Positions 12,657 through 24,939 of a DNA stretch of 64,000 nt are shown piece by piece. The stretch is taken from assembly GCA_025330725.1 (NCBI GenBank), contig JAIWND010000006.1, forward strand, positions 186,001 to 250,000, in the 5' to 3' direction. The position numbers and the translations under genes were made by a program. The notes beneath the pieces were generated by a model. That model ran no database searches, was not told the origin of the DNA, and was given only the letters and a program-made list of their open reading frames with translations. The stretch is from Chlamydoabsidia padenii. Its lineage: Eukaryota; Mucoromycota; Mucoromycetes; Mucorales; Cunninghamellaceae. Position 1 is the first letter of the stretch. Each line of letters starts with the position of its first letter.

Positions 12657-12667
12657 CGGGATTTGAA
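12657..12667 (+). promoter_or_regulatory. Exact bipartite element without an assigned gene
   Basis: Exact CGGGATTTGAA followed by AAA. It lies 370 bp from the P450 start and 830 bp from the LEU5-like start, so its target is unclear. Confidence 0.5.
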
Positions 12668-13349
12668 AAATACAAACAATGTACCAACATCTCTTACTGT
12701 CATACTGATAGTGAATCTTTTTTCTTTTTTTTTTTTTTTTTTTTTTTTTGGCGACAGCACTTTCTTAAAATACACTTTTTATTTAGCTTTTTTTTTTATT
12801 CAATCAAGCGAGAGGTACATTTGATGATTCCTCATTTTGCCATTTTGCATTGATCGGGGTTTGTATTTGTATGTTTTAAACTACATGTCTTTTCACCTTG
12901 GCTCTTTGATAGAAAGATAGAATCTAGGTTTGAGAATTGCCAGGCCAGGCGCTCTTACCTTAATGTGATTAGTGTAAGATTGGTCGAGGACACTAATACC
13001 TTTAATATGTATCTCTATATGTATCGACAGAACTAGGATTACAGTATAGAAGAATGAACCCGAACGATAATATGCATTCTATAATACATATTAGGATTCC
13101 ATTTTCTCTCAACTTGATCAAAAGTGACAATCAAAAGCACGTTTGGTATTTCTTGCTCCGAAACAGGTGGAAACAACGTAGCGAAAACCTAATTAGAAGT
13201 GCAGGATACCAGCATCTTACACTATTCATCTTTTTTTTTTCTTTCCATTGTTTATGAGTATGTATTAGATGAATGGAATGAGTAGTATCATGCTTTCTCT
13301 TTCCCCTTTTTGTTGTTCGTGAGTTTCTTTATTACAAGCTCAACGAATT

Positions 13350-13360
13350 TTCAAACGCCG
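13350..13360 (-). promoter_or_regulatory. Bipartite element (CGGCGTTTGAA form) upstream of the LEU5-like gene
   Basis: TTCAAACGCCG about 140 bp upstream of the carrier ATG, followed by a T tract near 13385-13400. Confidence 0.55.
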
Positions 13361-13495
13361 GCATTTTTATTTCGTCTCTCTCTTTTTTTTTTTTTTTTTT
13401 GTTCCTTCCTCTTCCATTCTTTTATTCCACTCAATCTTCTTCTCTCCTACAAAGAGCAGCATTCTTCCTTCACTATCTCTAGTGTCTAATTTTTA

Positions 13496-14918
13496 ATGCA
13501 AAGCCAGCGATCTCTGACAACGTCCACGCTACCTTCGACTTCTTCCAACGATTCTAATCCACCTTCTTCAGTAACAACGGTACCAAAAACGACACAAAAA
13601 GTACAGAAAACTCGTACTTGGGATTATGCCATTCGGTCTGGCGTGGCTGGTGGTCTTGCCGGATGTGTGGTAAGAAAGAAAGAAAGAAACGATGTGTAAT
13701 TTAGGATGAATGGTTTTTGAACTAACGGACTTGTTCTCTTAAAATAGGCCAAAACAATAGTTGCTCCCTTGGATCGTGTCAAGATTCTCTTTCAAGCTCG
13801 AAACCCTATTTTTGAAAAATACTCTGGTAAGGTAAAAACTGACTATACATATACACCTTGACTAATGTTTAACTATCTTTTTGGTAATAGGTACACTCAC
13901 TGGTGCTTTCAAGGCTGGGCGGGAAATAGTCAAAACTGGCGGCATAATAGGATTATTCCAAGGGCACTCTGTCACTCTTTTGCGGATCTTCCCATATGCT
14001 GCCATCAGATTTGTTGCTTATGAACAATATCGTGTGGTAAGTTGGGACATTGGGCATGAAACTCTATTCTTAGGAAACATATCTTTGATTTTTAGATGCT
14101 GATGCCAACAAAGCAACAAGAAACATCAACAAGACAATTTATGGCTGGATCATTGGCAGGCAAGTCAATAGGAAGAAGGGGATGGGTTATTAATAAACAA
14201 TTCTTCTTTTTTTTTTTTTTTTAATGCTTAGGAGTAACATCTGTCCTCTTTACCTATCCACTGGATCTAATGCGGGTGCGACTGGCTTATGATATCAAGC
14301 AACCAGACAAGAAACGACCGGGATTGATAAAGACGCTTGAGCAGATATACAACGAACCGGCAGCAAGTAAAAGATTCGGCGGATTACATATATGGAACTA
14401 CTACCGTGGATTCATACCCACTGTGGCTGGGATCATACCATATGCGGGTGTATCTTTTTGGTCCTACCATATCGTCACAAGATTTGCCCGATTCCACCCT
14501 TTGGCAACACCTTGGACTTTGGCACCTTTGGACTTGACTCTTGATCAACAGCGTATTCTAGATAAACCTCCTTTGAAGACTTGGGCTGGATTGTTATGTG
14601 GTGGTATCGCAGGCTTGGTGGGTCAGACTAGTAGTTATCCTTTGGAGGTAAAAAGTACACGTAATGAACATTGGGGGAAAGGAAACACTAATATGATTTA
14701 TACATTTATAGGTAATCCGTCGAAGGATGCAAGTTGGTGGTCTGCTCAATCCGAACAATTTTGTCACTTTTACAGATACAGTTAAGGAAATCTATCGGTT
14801 GAAAGGTCTCAAAGGCTTTTATGTGGGTCTCAGTATTGGCTATCTCAAAGTGACACCCATGGTGGCTATTTGCTTTGCTGCATATGAACAAATGAAGCAG
14901 ATAATGAACATCGACTAA
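13496..14918 (+). CDS. LEU5: Mitochondrial coenzyme A carrier, Leu5 type
   Basis: Inner-membrane carrier of the SLC25 family. The Leu5/SLC25A42-like group is needed to build up coenzyme A in the mitochondrial matrix. Exons 13496-13669, 13748-13826, 13891-14036, 14096-14159, 14232-14647 and 14712-14918 give 361 aa. Three signature repeats are visible: [28 protein letters not shown] and [12 protein letters not shown]. The stretches [40 protein letters not shown] and [20 protein letters not shown] are near-identical in wording to yeast Leu5. The Ser/Thr-rich N-terminus of about 40 residues precedes the first helix. Intron 4 is GC-AG (SLAG|GCAAGT at 14160): the GT alternative shifts frame, while the GC site restores [15 protein letters not shown]. 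Confidence 0.93.
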
Positions 14919-15404
14919 GGTATAGGAAATGTGGACAATAGGATATGTATATTTTATGTCAATGTACTAATAAAATACTTTATTTTACATAGGCCCACAC
15001 TCTGTCCATGTCATCTGTATACTCCTTCACTTATTGCCTATGATCAACTCGTGGCAATTCCCTTCCAATCTTGATTCAATGTAATATAGAACCTTCTTGT
15101 CTTTATAATTTTATTAGAAACTTTACTTTATATATACACATATATTTATCTGTTCCTTTATAATAAAGCCAGCTTTACTTTACTCACAACCCATTCATGC
15201 ATGATCCAAGTCAAGGCGGGACTTCAAATGAAGGTGGACATACAGTGGGACATCATTGATAATCTAGCTGTGTCTTTCCTTTCCACTTTAAACTACTTTT
15301 ATGGAAGAAGACAACATATAGTACAATGACTGATAATTTGGGGGGGGGTTGCCTAGCAGACTATTGAATATGATCATGGTGATCTTTACAATATCAGGGG
15401 GATG

Positions 15405-15415
15405 CGGGATTTGAA
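15405..15415 (+). promoter_or_regulatory. Exact bipartite element without an assigned gene
   Basis: GCGGGATTTGAAAA, 770 bp upstream of the nearest start codon (RPP2). It is followed by a homopolymer tract and a CT-rich leader. Confidence 0.5.
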
Positions 15416-16035
15416 AACATTTTTTTTTTTTAAAAAAAAAGGGACCCTTTTTTGATTTTTACTTTTCTTTCGCTTCATTCACTTTCTACTGGCACACCAT
15501 CACCCAGTCATTTGCCATCTACTTACCTCTTGTAATTGTTACTATAGTGTTGTCTTGGTGTATAGTGCAAGTCATTCAAAAAGATGCAGAGGGGGATCAA
15601 AGAAACTTGCGTACTAACTCATAAATAGAAAAACATTCCTTTGGTTAAACTCAGCTCTCATTTGAACAATACTTTGCAAATGTAATGTCCTACTTGAACT
15701 GAAGATGGTGTTATAATTTGTTGTCTGAAAAGATATGGTTGTCAGATATACAACACGAAGGTAAAACAATGACTCCTATCATGATGACTGTAGCTAACCT
15801 TTTTTTTAGGCAAATTCTTCTCTATGGTTAAATCTACTAATCAAACTATACAAGACCGGTTCTCCACCTCGGTACAAAATTAATGGCTAGACCTGCATCT
15901 TTATATCTTGCTTTAACAAAAGACGAATGATGCTGGTTCACTCTATCGTATCCTGTCATACTCGCCCTAGTAAGTAATAACATCAACCGTCTTCTCTTTT
16001 GTGTAGTATTATGCAACTTTTTGACAAGGCGATCA

Positions 16036-16048
16036 GGCGGGATTTTAA
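16036..16048 (+). promoter_or_regulatory. Bipartite element variant upstream of RPP2
   Basis: GGCGGGATTTTAA about 130-140 bp upstream of the ribosomal protein P2 start. Confidence 0.5.
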
Positions 16049-16176
16049 TAACAAGGTATTAGTGGTGGCTTGTGGAAACGGCCAATAAAAAAAAATTTTG
16101 ATGGGACAAAAAGAACACAGAATACGCCAACTAATTCTATCTCTTCTTCCTCTAACTTTCTATATTCATCTTTATC

Positions 16177-16692
16177 ATGAAGTTCCTCGCTGCCTACCTT
16201 CTCCTCGTCGCCGGTGGTAAGACCGAACCCTCTGCCGAAGACATCACCAAGCTTTTGGGATCCGTTGGTGTCGAAGGTGATGATGCTCGTTTGAACTCAT
16301 TGCTCAAGGCCCTCGAAGGCAAGACTGTCGAAGAAGTAAGTCTTGCCACGTTTTATAATGGGAAATCTTTTTTTATACTTACCATTTTATGCTTCATGTT
16401 TATATAGGTCATTGCTGAAGGTTCCACCAAGCTCGCCTCCGTCTCTACTGGTGGTGCTGCCGCCGCTGCTGGTGGTGCTGCCGCTGCTGGTGGTGCTGCT
16501 GATGCTCCTGCTGAAGAAGCCAAGGAAGAAGAAAAGGAAGAATCTGATGATGTAAGTAACACTTTTTTTATGTTTGGTGTGATGGTGGTGGCATGTATTA
16601 CAATATAAAGTGTATACTCTTCCATGTTACTTACACTGTACATTTGAATTTTTTGTTTTTTATAGGATATGGGCTTCGGTCTCTTTGACTAA
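16177..16692 (+). CDS. RPP2: 60S acidic ribosomal protein P2
   Basis: Ribosomal stalk protein that recruits elongation factors. Exons 16177-16335, 16408-16551 and 16666-16692 give 109 aa. The N-terminal dimerisation domain [15 protein letters not shown]...[17 protein letters not shown] is typical of P2, not P1. It is followed by an Ala/Gly-rich hinge, an acidic stretch ([14 protein letters not shown]) and the conserved stalk tail MGFGLFD. The last exon encodes only the tail, eight residues after the split. Codon use is strongly biased to GCT, GGT, AAG and CTC, unlike neighbouring genes, as expected of a very highly expressed gene. Confidence 0.97.
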
Positions 16693-17228
16693 ACTTACCT
16701 GGTTTAAATCAAATCAAGCACATCTGTCTCCCTTCCTTCTTTTTATCGTACTCCACAATCTTTGTAGTTTGTTAATTAATAAAGAATCAGGGTTACTTTT
16801 TTTTTATAAATACTGTTGGTCTATATATGAAATGGGGGTTATGGATGGATACGATATACATGGCACTGCGGTATACATAGTGATCAGTGTGTGTGTGTGG
16901 CTTATAGCCAAAAGGGGAAATATATGCCGAACCAACATCAACATTGCAAAAAGTGATCGCGCTCTGTTTTTGAAGCGGGTCATTTACTAGTGAATGTTAG
17001 TTCTATGTTTAATGCTGTAACATGAACGATTGGTTATTGTAGTAATCAATCAATCAGTGTATGGCAAAGACTTGATGTTTGGTACTTGTATAATAGTCTC
17101 GATCAACCAAAAACGTCGGGCTTTACATTGATATTTTTTAAAATACCGCCACCGCTTCAAAAAATCAAGATGACGATGGGGAGATTTTTTTTTCCTTCTC
17201 TTTCACTTTTTTTACCCATTGATTCATC
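16693..17228. other. Intergenic region RPP2 / IWS1
   Basis: 3' UTR of RPP2 and promoter of IWS1. A loose element, CCGCCACCGCTTCAAA, lies at about 17146-17161. The 126-codon ORF at 16610-16990 overlaps the RPP2 tail in another frame and is a chance ORF. Confidence 0.5.
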
Positions 17229-17843
17229 ATGTCTTCAGATGCTGAACCTCCAGTGATGGTAAGTTGATAATTGAATAATGTTTGAACTTGGTGATAATTA
17301 ATGTACTGTTTGTTTAATAGCCTAGCGAACAAGACTTGTTCGGCGCCAGCGACAACGAAATGTCTGACCTAGATGGAGACCAAGGTATACATGCTATTAC
17401 TGCTACTTGAATAAAGGAGAAACATCGTCCTCTACTCTCTTTATACAATCTTATCTAACCCTTTGAATTTAGGCTCTGACGATGAATTCAACGGCAATAA
17501 TAAAGACAGTAGAAACCACGACAACGACGATTCTGATCCCTCACCTCGCTCTCCTTCAACACGTCAACAAGAACAATACAACCAAACGGAAAACGAACCA
17601 GCTGATAATTTGACACAAGATGCAACTTCCAGTCTATCATCTGTCAGTGTACACCGCCTTCCCTCCTTTAAACGACGTGAACGAACCAAAGAAGAAGATG
17701 AACAACTAGAACAAGTACGACAGGAACTACGACAAAAGCGACAAAACGAAGATGGTGATGAACAAAATGATATTCCAAAAGACCCTCAACAAGGTAAATA
17801 AAACAAAATAAAAAAAGAAGCATGGATATACCAAGTAACTAAC

Positions 17844-17880
<37 letters not shown>

Positions 17881-18941
17881 TATGATTGCTATACGATTAG
17901 CTATCAGGGACGAAATTGCTGATGTATTCGAAAAGGCACTGAAATCAGGCAACAAGAAACGAAGAAAGCGATTGGATGGTGACGATCTAAAGGATAGCAA
18001 AGATGAAGAACTCTCAAATCTATGTGAACGAATGAAGGTAGCGGCTGAAACGGATGTGGTCGCTAATGAACAACAAAAACCTGCTGTAGCCAAATTAAAG
18101 ATGCTAGACGAAGTGATGATTAGTCTGAATAAGTAAGTAGAAGAAACAAAACAAAAATACTAAATGAAATACTAACCTCTTTGAATGACATATAGCTCAA
18201 GCTTATATGACAGCATATTGGATAATCAACTATTGGACGCTATTCGGGTGTGGTTGGAACCTTTACCAGACCGTGCTCTACCCAGTTTGGAAATTCAAAA
18301 CGAAATGTTGGATATCTTGGACAAACTCCCTGCTGCTACTGAACATTTACGTGAAAGTGGAATTGGGAAGATCGTCTTCTTTTACAAGAAATCAACTCGG
18401 GTGGAAAGTGTGGTACAACGAAAGGCGGATCATTTGGTGGCTAAATGGACTCGGTTGGTCTTACGACGAAGTGAAAGTTATAGGGAACGACCTCATCAAA
18501 TTCAAGAATACAACAAGGAAGACATGCAAGTCAAATAGGATACCATATAGAAACCTATAATACTAACCCTTCTACTTCTTTTTTTTTTTTTTAGGTTACA
18601 TAAACGGAAACTATTTAGACCTGAAGATGCTGCCAAGGATATGTAAGTTGGTATACGATAAAATAGAATGGAAATTAACTATATTCTACTATATATAGTG
18701 ATGAAACAAGAACGCATGTTAGCATCCCGCTTCCAGTAGCACCTGATTATGATATTGTCCCTCAAAGCACAGTGCGCGTAGATAAGATTCGATCAAACAA
18801 GGTAAATAGCATCATATCTAGACTCTGTACTATCATCATTCATTCATTCTCTTGTTTGTATTATTGTAGGATCACTTCAAACGACTCAAATCAAGAATGC
18901 GAACTCTAGGTCAAACTCAACGAAAGAAGAAGGATGAATAG
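17229..18941 (+). CDS. IWS1: Transcription elongation factor IWS1/Spn1
   Basis: Nuclear factor that binds Spt6 and RNA polymerase II during elongation. Exons 17229-17258, 17321-17384, 17473-17793, 17901-18132, 18196-18525, 18595-18642, 18699-18801 and 18870-18941 give 399 aa. An acidic, Ser/Asn-rich N-terminus of about 130 residues has SxxE/D-rich patches (GASDNEMSDLDGDQGSDDEF). The TFIIS N-terminal (LW) domain follows: LLDAIRVWLEPLPDRALPSL, ILDKLP and ESGIGKIVFFY, then ADHLVAKWTRLVL. Basic C-terminal blocks KRKLFRPEDA and FKRLKSRMRTL match the family. The join after exon 5 only works with a GC donor (GACAT|GCAAGT at 18526), giving KEDMLHKRKLF; the CAA|GTCAAA alternative meets a stop. Intron 3 contains about 30 T. 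Confidence 0.9.
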
Positions 18942-19400
18942 TTATAGTTAGTAGTCGTTATATTCTTTTGCTTGTATATACAGTATCGATTTGTTGACAC
19001 ATACTAAATAAAAAATTTGAAAATAAATGATTTAACTGCCCCAAGGCTCATAATGGAAATCAACGGAAATCGGAGTCGGAATTTGAAAACGGCAAATAGA
19101 CGGATCCTTTTTTATAAATCGAGGGCGACAAGGTTTTTTTTTAATCTTCTTCTTCTCTTTGGTCTCCTTACCTCGTCCTCCTTCTCACTCCATTGTAGAT
19201 TCCCCATATCATACATTCTTTATATTCACAGATTTGGTTGATCTTTATCTTTTGTATACTACCCTCATTATCTCCTTCTCTCTTTATTTTGAAAGATTCC
19301 AACTCTTTTATCTATCACTGGTTTTATTCAATTTGGGTGTATCCTTTGATTATACTTCTTTTACTTTTTATTTGTCCTGCTACATATACTTCATAACTAC
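18942..19400. other. Promoter region of the CDC4-like gene
   Basis: 3' end of IWS1 and 5' region of the F-box gene. It holds an element variant TCGGAATTTGAAA at 19076-19088 and a TATAAA at about 19111. The leader is pyrimidine-rich. Confidence 0.45.
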
Positions 19401-21945
19401 ATGCTTCTATCACTCTCTATACCACCACACAATCTACCATCTGTGCAACCTTCACCTCAAAACACGGACACCACTACACAAGATGATATAACTGTTATGA
19501 ATCCTATTCAAGATACAACTAAAGTCTATCCACTATCAACAGCTACTACTCCGCCTAGCGTCCTTTGCTCTGCTTTTAACTCTATGCCAAACTCGTTGGA
19601 AGATTCTTCTCTCACAAAAGTAAGCTTTAACTGTTTTACCAAGTGTTATGCTTTTTGTGTATACTAATCACTATTTATTTGGGGGTATTATACTCTTAGG
19701 AATGCTGCAACTCCCTATCGAATCCACGAGACCGAACGCCACGAAAAAGAACTGTTACTTATTGTGAATGTATTTTACCTTATCATTCATCTTGCAAACG
19801 GTCCCGAACAATCAGCAACAACGACTCAATATCCACTATTGATACACTCGATAATACACATGTTTACTTTTACACAAAGGATAATAATACACCATTTCCA
19901 TCCCCGACACCAACACCAACTCTACAGCACCCTCCAGAACATCCTAAACCACTCTATCATCAAAAACAAAGGCAGAAACAGAAACAGAAACAACAGCAAC
20001 AAGCCTTACTCTCTCTTCAACAAACTATTGATAATCCATCTGTAATAAAGGCCTTGTGGGACATGCCAAACCTCATCAACACATTCGATACCTTGTCTGC
20101 CGATATGAAAACCTACTTGATCTTCCAACTCTTGAAGCGCTCCTCCAGAAGCTCTTTGAAATTTGTCAATTCCATCATTGTACCTGTCATCAAACGTGAT
20201 ATTTTGGCGTCTTTACCTTATGAATTGTCTCTTCAAGTCATTCGGTATTTGGATGTTCGGTCTTTGTGTCGTGCTGCTACTGTTAGTAAAACCTGGCGCT
20301 CAATTGTAGATAATGACCCAACTACTTGGCGGTCTCTCACTCTCAAGGATGGTCTCGATGATGCTATGGAAGATTCTGGATCAATGGTATCACAACAAGA
20401 ATCATCTAGTCAGAAATCTTGCGATGGTGCTAGATCTGACAACAACAATGATGATAATCATGGCAGTAGTAGCAATAATGGGGGTCATGACAGCAACAAT
20501 GACAATGAAAACAGCAGGAATAACGATGATAATAGCGGAAACAGCAACAACAATAATGATCAAAACAGCAATGTAGATAAACCAAATACCCTCGCGGACA
20601 TTGACAATGACGACGACAATGAAGAAGAAGAAAGTAACGACAAGGATGCCAGTATGATCAACAAAGGGAAAAAACGGCCACTTTCTCCTACCAACAACTC
20701 TCACAAAGACGATTATCGCAAGCGCCATATATTACGAGACAACTGGCGACGTGGTCGCTTCAAACGAATTTGCTTCCCTGGACACAACGATGCTAATGGA
20801 TTTAGTGTGGTGACCTGCCTTCAATTTGATGACGACAAGATCATATCAGGGGTGGACGACCGAGTTATCAACATTTACGAAACCAAGACTGGCAACCTCA
20901 CCTCAACACTACGAGGACATGAAGGCGGTGTCTGGGCTTTGCAATATCTCGGGAATACTTTGGTCTCTGGCTCTACTGATCGAACAATTAGGGTATGGGA
21001 TATTGAACGTGGAGTATGTACACACGTCTTTTTAGGTCATACTTCAACTGTGCGGTGCCTACAGATTGTCACTCCAACTATGGTCGATGGAAAACTTGAA
21101 CCTGCTCATCCTTTGATCGTAACTGGGTCTCGAGATTCAACATTGAAGGTGTGGCGGCTACCTGATCCAAGAACAGATCTTCCTTTTGACGGCAACGGGG
21201 TGAATCCTTGGTACATGCATAATTTGACGGGGCATACTCAATCGGTGCGTGCGATCTCGGCTCATGGAAATACATTGATGTCTGGAAGCTACGATGGGTT
21301 GGTGAATATATGGAATTTGGGAACAGGCCGCTTGGTACATCGAATGGAAGGTCATACTCAAAAGGTGTACGCGGTGGTGATTGATCCTGTACGCAGACGA
21401 TGCATAAGTGGCTCTATGGATGGCTCTATTCGTGTATGGGACTATGTATCGGGCCAATGCTTACAAATTCTCGAAGGACATACTGCTTTGGTAGGATTAC
21501 TTGGACTGTCAAAGGACTACTTGATCTCTGGCGCTGCTGATGGTACTCTTCGTACATGGAATCCTGATAATGGTGTTTGTCTCAATGTGCTCAGTGGACA
21601 TGATGCTGCGATCACTTGCTTCCAACACGACGACGAAAAGGTTATCTCTGGCTCTGAAGGTGTATTGAAAATGTGGGATGTCAAGACTGGTCGGTATATT
21701 ACCGATTTGATTACTGGTGTTACTGGTGTGTGGCGGACAGCTTTTGATAAGCGTAGATGCGTTGCTGCTGTACACAGGTATGTCAAGGGAGGAAATTAAA
21801 GAAGATGTTTGTGGATTGACTACCTTACTAACATTCTTCCTTTTTGTTTTTTATGATTATGTTTAGAAACGAGGTGACATCCTTTGAAGTTTTAGACTTT
21901 GGTCCGGATGACTCGAACGACTTGGACGGGGAACAGAATGTGTAG
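19401..21945 (+). CDS. CDC4: Cdc4/FBXW7-like F-box WD40 protein
   Basis: Substrate receptor of an SCF ubiquitin ligase. Exons 19401-19619, 19700-21777 and 21867-21945 give 791 aa. An N-terminal low-complexity region with a Gln/Lys run is followed by a helical segment (MPNLINTFDTLSADMKTYLI). The F-box near residues 244-285 reads LPYELSLQVIRYLDVRSLCR...SKTWRSI. A linker of about 100 residues rich in Asn, Ser and Asp follows, then a WD40 propeller from about residue 430 with repeats such as LVSGSTDRTIRVWDIERG, LMSGSYDGLVNIWNLGTG and CISGSMDGSIRVWDYVSG. The order tail, F-box, propeller is that of Cdc4. The last exon adds 26 residues ending in LDGEQNV. An in-frame ATG at 19497 is an alternative start. 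Confidence 0.9.
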
Positions 21946-22578
21946 CGATACCAGATCATATTTACCTCTCATTTACATACAACCATAGTTTTAGCACTTA
22001 TATAACATTTAGTCTCTTTGTCTCTTATCTGTCTACCCCTATCTTGTTATTATTCCCTTTACCCTCCTTCTCTTTGACACATCTACTTGGAATAAAAAAG
22101 GAACTCTGTTTTTTTTTTAAAAAAAAAAAAAAAAAAAAAATGACTTTACGATGTACACTTTTTTTTTTTTTTTGCTACATCGTTGCATGGAATGGTTGCT
22201 GAACCGTTGGTTCGTACAACTTGTTTTGTTCGTGTCACCACAAGAAATCAGTTACCAAGTTTCGCTATGCGCAATCCATAGAAAGTAGTAAATGTAAAAG
22301 GTCTAATACATGATGTATTTTGTAAAGATGACTAGTAATGTGCATATATATATATATATATATCTTCCATCAAACAAGATGTTATCTTGTATGTTGAGGG
22401 AGTCGCTTTTCCTCCGTGAACCATACGAAAACTCTATTCTTGTATTTTTAATCTCCGACCAGCTGACAAAAAACAAAATCCGCCCACCGGGTCTGTTCTT
22501 TCCATTCCATTCCCTTTTTCTTTCTGTCTTCCCTCTTCTTCTCCTTTAATAATCTAACTTTTTAATGATAATTCCTTC
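21946..22578. other. Intergenic region with A/T tracts
   Basis: 3' UTR of the CDC4-like gene and promoter of the sorting nexin gene. It has a T tract at about 22110 next to an A tract at 22119-22140, a T tract at 22160-22173 and a (TA)n at 22345-22363. A loose element (minus-strand GGCGGATTTTG) lies at 22474-22484, about 95 bp before the ATG. Confidence 0.5.
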
Positions 22579-23932
22579 ATGGCACAACATGGCACCAAAA
22601 AAGATCCTACTTTGACTTTGTATATTACTACTGTTGACTACAATCGAAGGGACCCTGTTTTTTGGATACAAGCAAAGGTAGAAGAAATAAAGGAATGTTT
22701 GCTTTACGTGATCTAACACATACACGCACTTTCAATAGACAAACATGACGAAATATAAACACAAACAACGACGTTTCCCAAGATATTACAGTGAACTCCA
22801 GAAACTCGAGCGGCACTTGATATCAACACTTGATGATGTCTTACTCCCGGTTTTACCTTTTTGTCCTCAACCTCACCAAGATAAGGACGGGTCTCTAGTC
22901 CCACGACAATGGTGGCTCAATGTCCATGCTACTTCAACTAGTGGTCATGATAGGAATTATAGTAAAAGTACAAACGACACTTGGCACCAACAAGGTATAT
23001 CATCACTTCAGGAACAATATCTCTCGACAACACCATCTTCATCCACTCGGTCTATTTCAAACGAAACCACCCAATTGAAAAATGATGGTATCGATATGGA
23101 TCATTCTCGAATAACAGCATGGGATACACACATACAAGTATGGCTAAATAGGATCACCTGTCACCCTCGGGCTACATTAAACGAAGGATTACGCGAATTT
23201 GTCGAAAGCGAAGTCGGGGTAAGTAGGAACAAATCGAATATATTTATATATGTATATACAACAAATGTTGATGCTTATGATGATTTATATGTATATATAG
23301 TTTCGACCTCAACTTAAACCCATGCAACGACATAAAAAGATCTCGGGATTCAGCATCATGGAACCGGATTTGGAATTGACTCAGCGACTCGATCAACTGG
23401 ATGAATTTGGGCAACAACTTTTGACTGTGGAACAAAACATACAGGTACAAATAGCAACACAGGCGATTTATTCGGACTTTTGGCTGGATTTGGCTTCGGG
23501 CTGGGTAGCTTATGGTGGCAGAGAAAGGGATCCTCTTTTATTCATGCAAGTATAGTATATACACTGGGGGAGGGTTGATTCTAACTCTTTTTTTTTTAGA
23601 TTATACAAGGGTATATCTAAAGGATGTCAACAATTAGCTAATATGGAACGGTCTCAAGAATTTTTACTGGCGGAAACCTTCTTTAGTCAAATTCAATATC
23701 AAATCAGAAATGTACAAGCAGCCAAGGTATACCAAATTCACTCATCTTTTTATATAGATTAACTCATTTTTGTGTATTATAGTCATCATTGCACCGACGA
23801 GTGAATGCATTTACAGATTATTTGACTAGTCGAAAACACACTGAATCATGCTTACGACATGTGGACAGGTTGAAATCATCAAGTAACATTGACCGAAGCA
23901 GAGTCAATGATGTAATTGATGATTTGGAATTG

Positions 23933-23963
<31 letters not shown>

Positions 23964-24206
23964 AGAGATGGGTTTATACATAACACTAATGATCCTTACT
24001 TGTAATAGGCACGATTGGAAGAACAAGCACAGTACCAGCGGTATGGACGAATTGATAACAATCTAGGGTATGATCTTGATGTTCGATATAAACGTAGTGT
24101 CACCAAGGATATGATCGCCGCTATTAGGGAATATGCAAGAGGTCAATTGCATTTGGAAAAACAAAAACTGGATATCTGGCAATCTATGCAACAACACCTC
24201 GCTTGA
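22579..24206 (+). CDS. PX-BAR sorting nexin, Vps17-like
   Basis: Likely membrane-curving sorting nexin of the endosomal retromer or another SNX-BAR coat. Exons 22579-22677, 22739-23218, 23301-23545, 23600-23726, 23783-23932 and 24009-24206 give 432 aa. The N-terminal PX domain (about residues 10-180) starts LTLYITTVDYNRRDPVFWIQ, with the basic RRFPRYYSELQKLERHL helix and a low-complexity loop before LNRITCHPRATLNEGLREF. A helical C-terminal half of about 240 residues (IMEPDLELTQRLDQLDEFGQ, NMERSQEFLLAETFFSQIQY) looks like a BAR domain. The PX pocket lacks an obvious canonical RRYSEF motif, which resembles Vps17 more than Vps5. Intron 3 is GC-AG (TTCAT|GCAAGT at 23546). The Vps17 identity is an inference. 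Confidence 0.72.
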
Positions 24207-24730
24207 ATCTCCGGTCTGTCCCATTATCGTACTTTTTCATCTTCTTTCTAGCATTTACATATAGGCTTATCCTCTACTTTTACTCTCTTTTTATACACCA
24301 CTTCCATCAACAACCTCTTACTATACCTTTTATAAATAAACATTTTATCATCACTTTACACATAAATAAAAAGCAAAACATAATTTTTAAAATGTCTTTA
24401 TTGGGGCGTCTTTTTGTGCTTATTATAGTGATGAATCAGGGTGGCCAGCCATCGGGTTTTTAAATAAGTACCTCCAAGAGATGAAGAAGTGAAAAAGGAT
24501 GGTATAGTCGTTGATACACTTTGACTGAATGAGTCATATGGATGATAGTAATAAAAGTGTATTCAATAAGAGGATCACCTTAATTAAAGATACGTTTTTT
24601 TTTTTTTTTCTGGAGTTATTTCATGAAAGCTGGTCTGCGAGCATCGAATGAGATTCGGGCGGGTGTGAATTGAGTTTGAATTAAAAGGGGTGAACCGAAT
24701 TTTTGTTATTACTCTTCTTCCTTCTCCTCA

Positions 24731-24764
<34 letters not shown>

Positions 24765-24939
24765 TGAAAACTAGATTTCTGGTGCCCGTCCCTCCAAAGC
24801 ACCTTTGTCTTTCTTCTTACTACTACTTCCTTCCTCTATTGGCATCTAAGCAATACATACCCACGATCTCGTCAACAACAAGTATACGGAACACAATCAA
24901 TCATTCACCTCCACTTTATCGCCTTATCGACCATCATCA
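24207..24939. other. Intergenic region upstream of the MAPKK
   Basis: Contains a T tract of about 30 nt at 24732-24762 and a loose, spread element (GGGCGGG then GTTTGAA) at 24657-24680. No gene is supported; the short ORFs are chance. Confidence 0.5.

Larger units (their letters stand above)
12287..13495. other. 1.2-kb promoter/intergenic region (P450 / LEU5-like)
   Basis: Divergent intergenic region. It holds element copies at 12403-12413, 12657-12667 and 13350-13360 and a T tract at about 12729-12750. The short ORFs here (such as 12522-12824 and 13054-13257) are low-complexity or unrecognised, and no gene is supported. Confidence 0.5.
14919..16176. other. 1.26-kb intergenic region with unassigned promoter-like elements
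   Basis: No coding gene is recognised. It holds element copies at 15215-15228 (GGCGGGACTTCAAA), 15405-15415 (exact 11-mer) and 16036-16048. The exact copy is followed by a T/A tract and a pyrimidine-rich leader much like those before real genes here, so an undetected short or non-coding transcript is possible. Confidence 0.45.

Noticed and set aside
16610..16990. 126-codon plus-strand ORF overlapping the end of RPP2
   Set aside because: It starts inside an RPP2 intron, runs through the RPP2 tail in another frame and has no domain; a chance ORF in 3' UTR.
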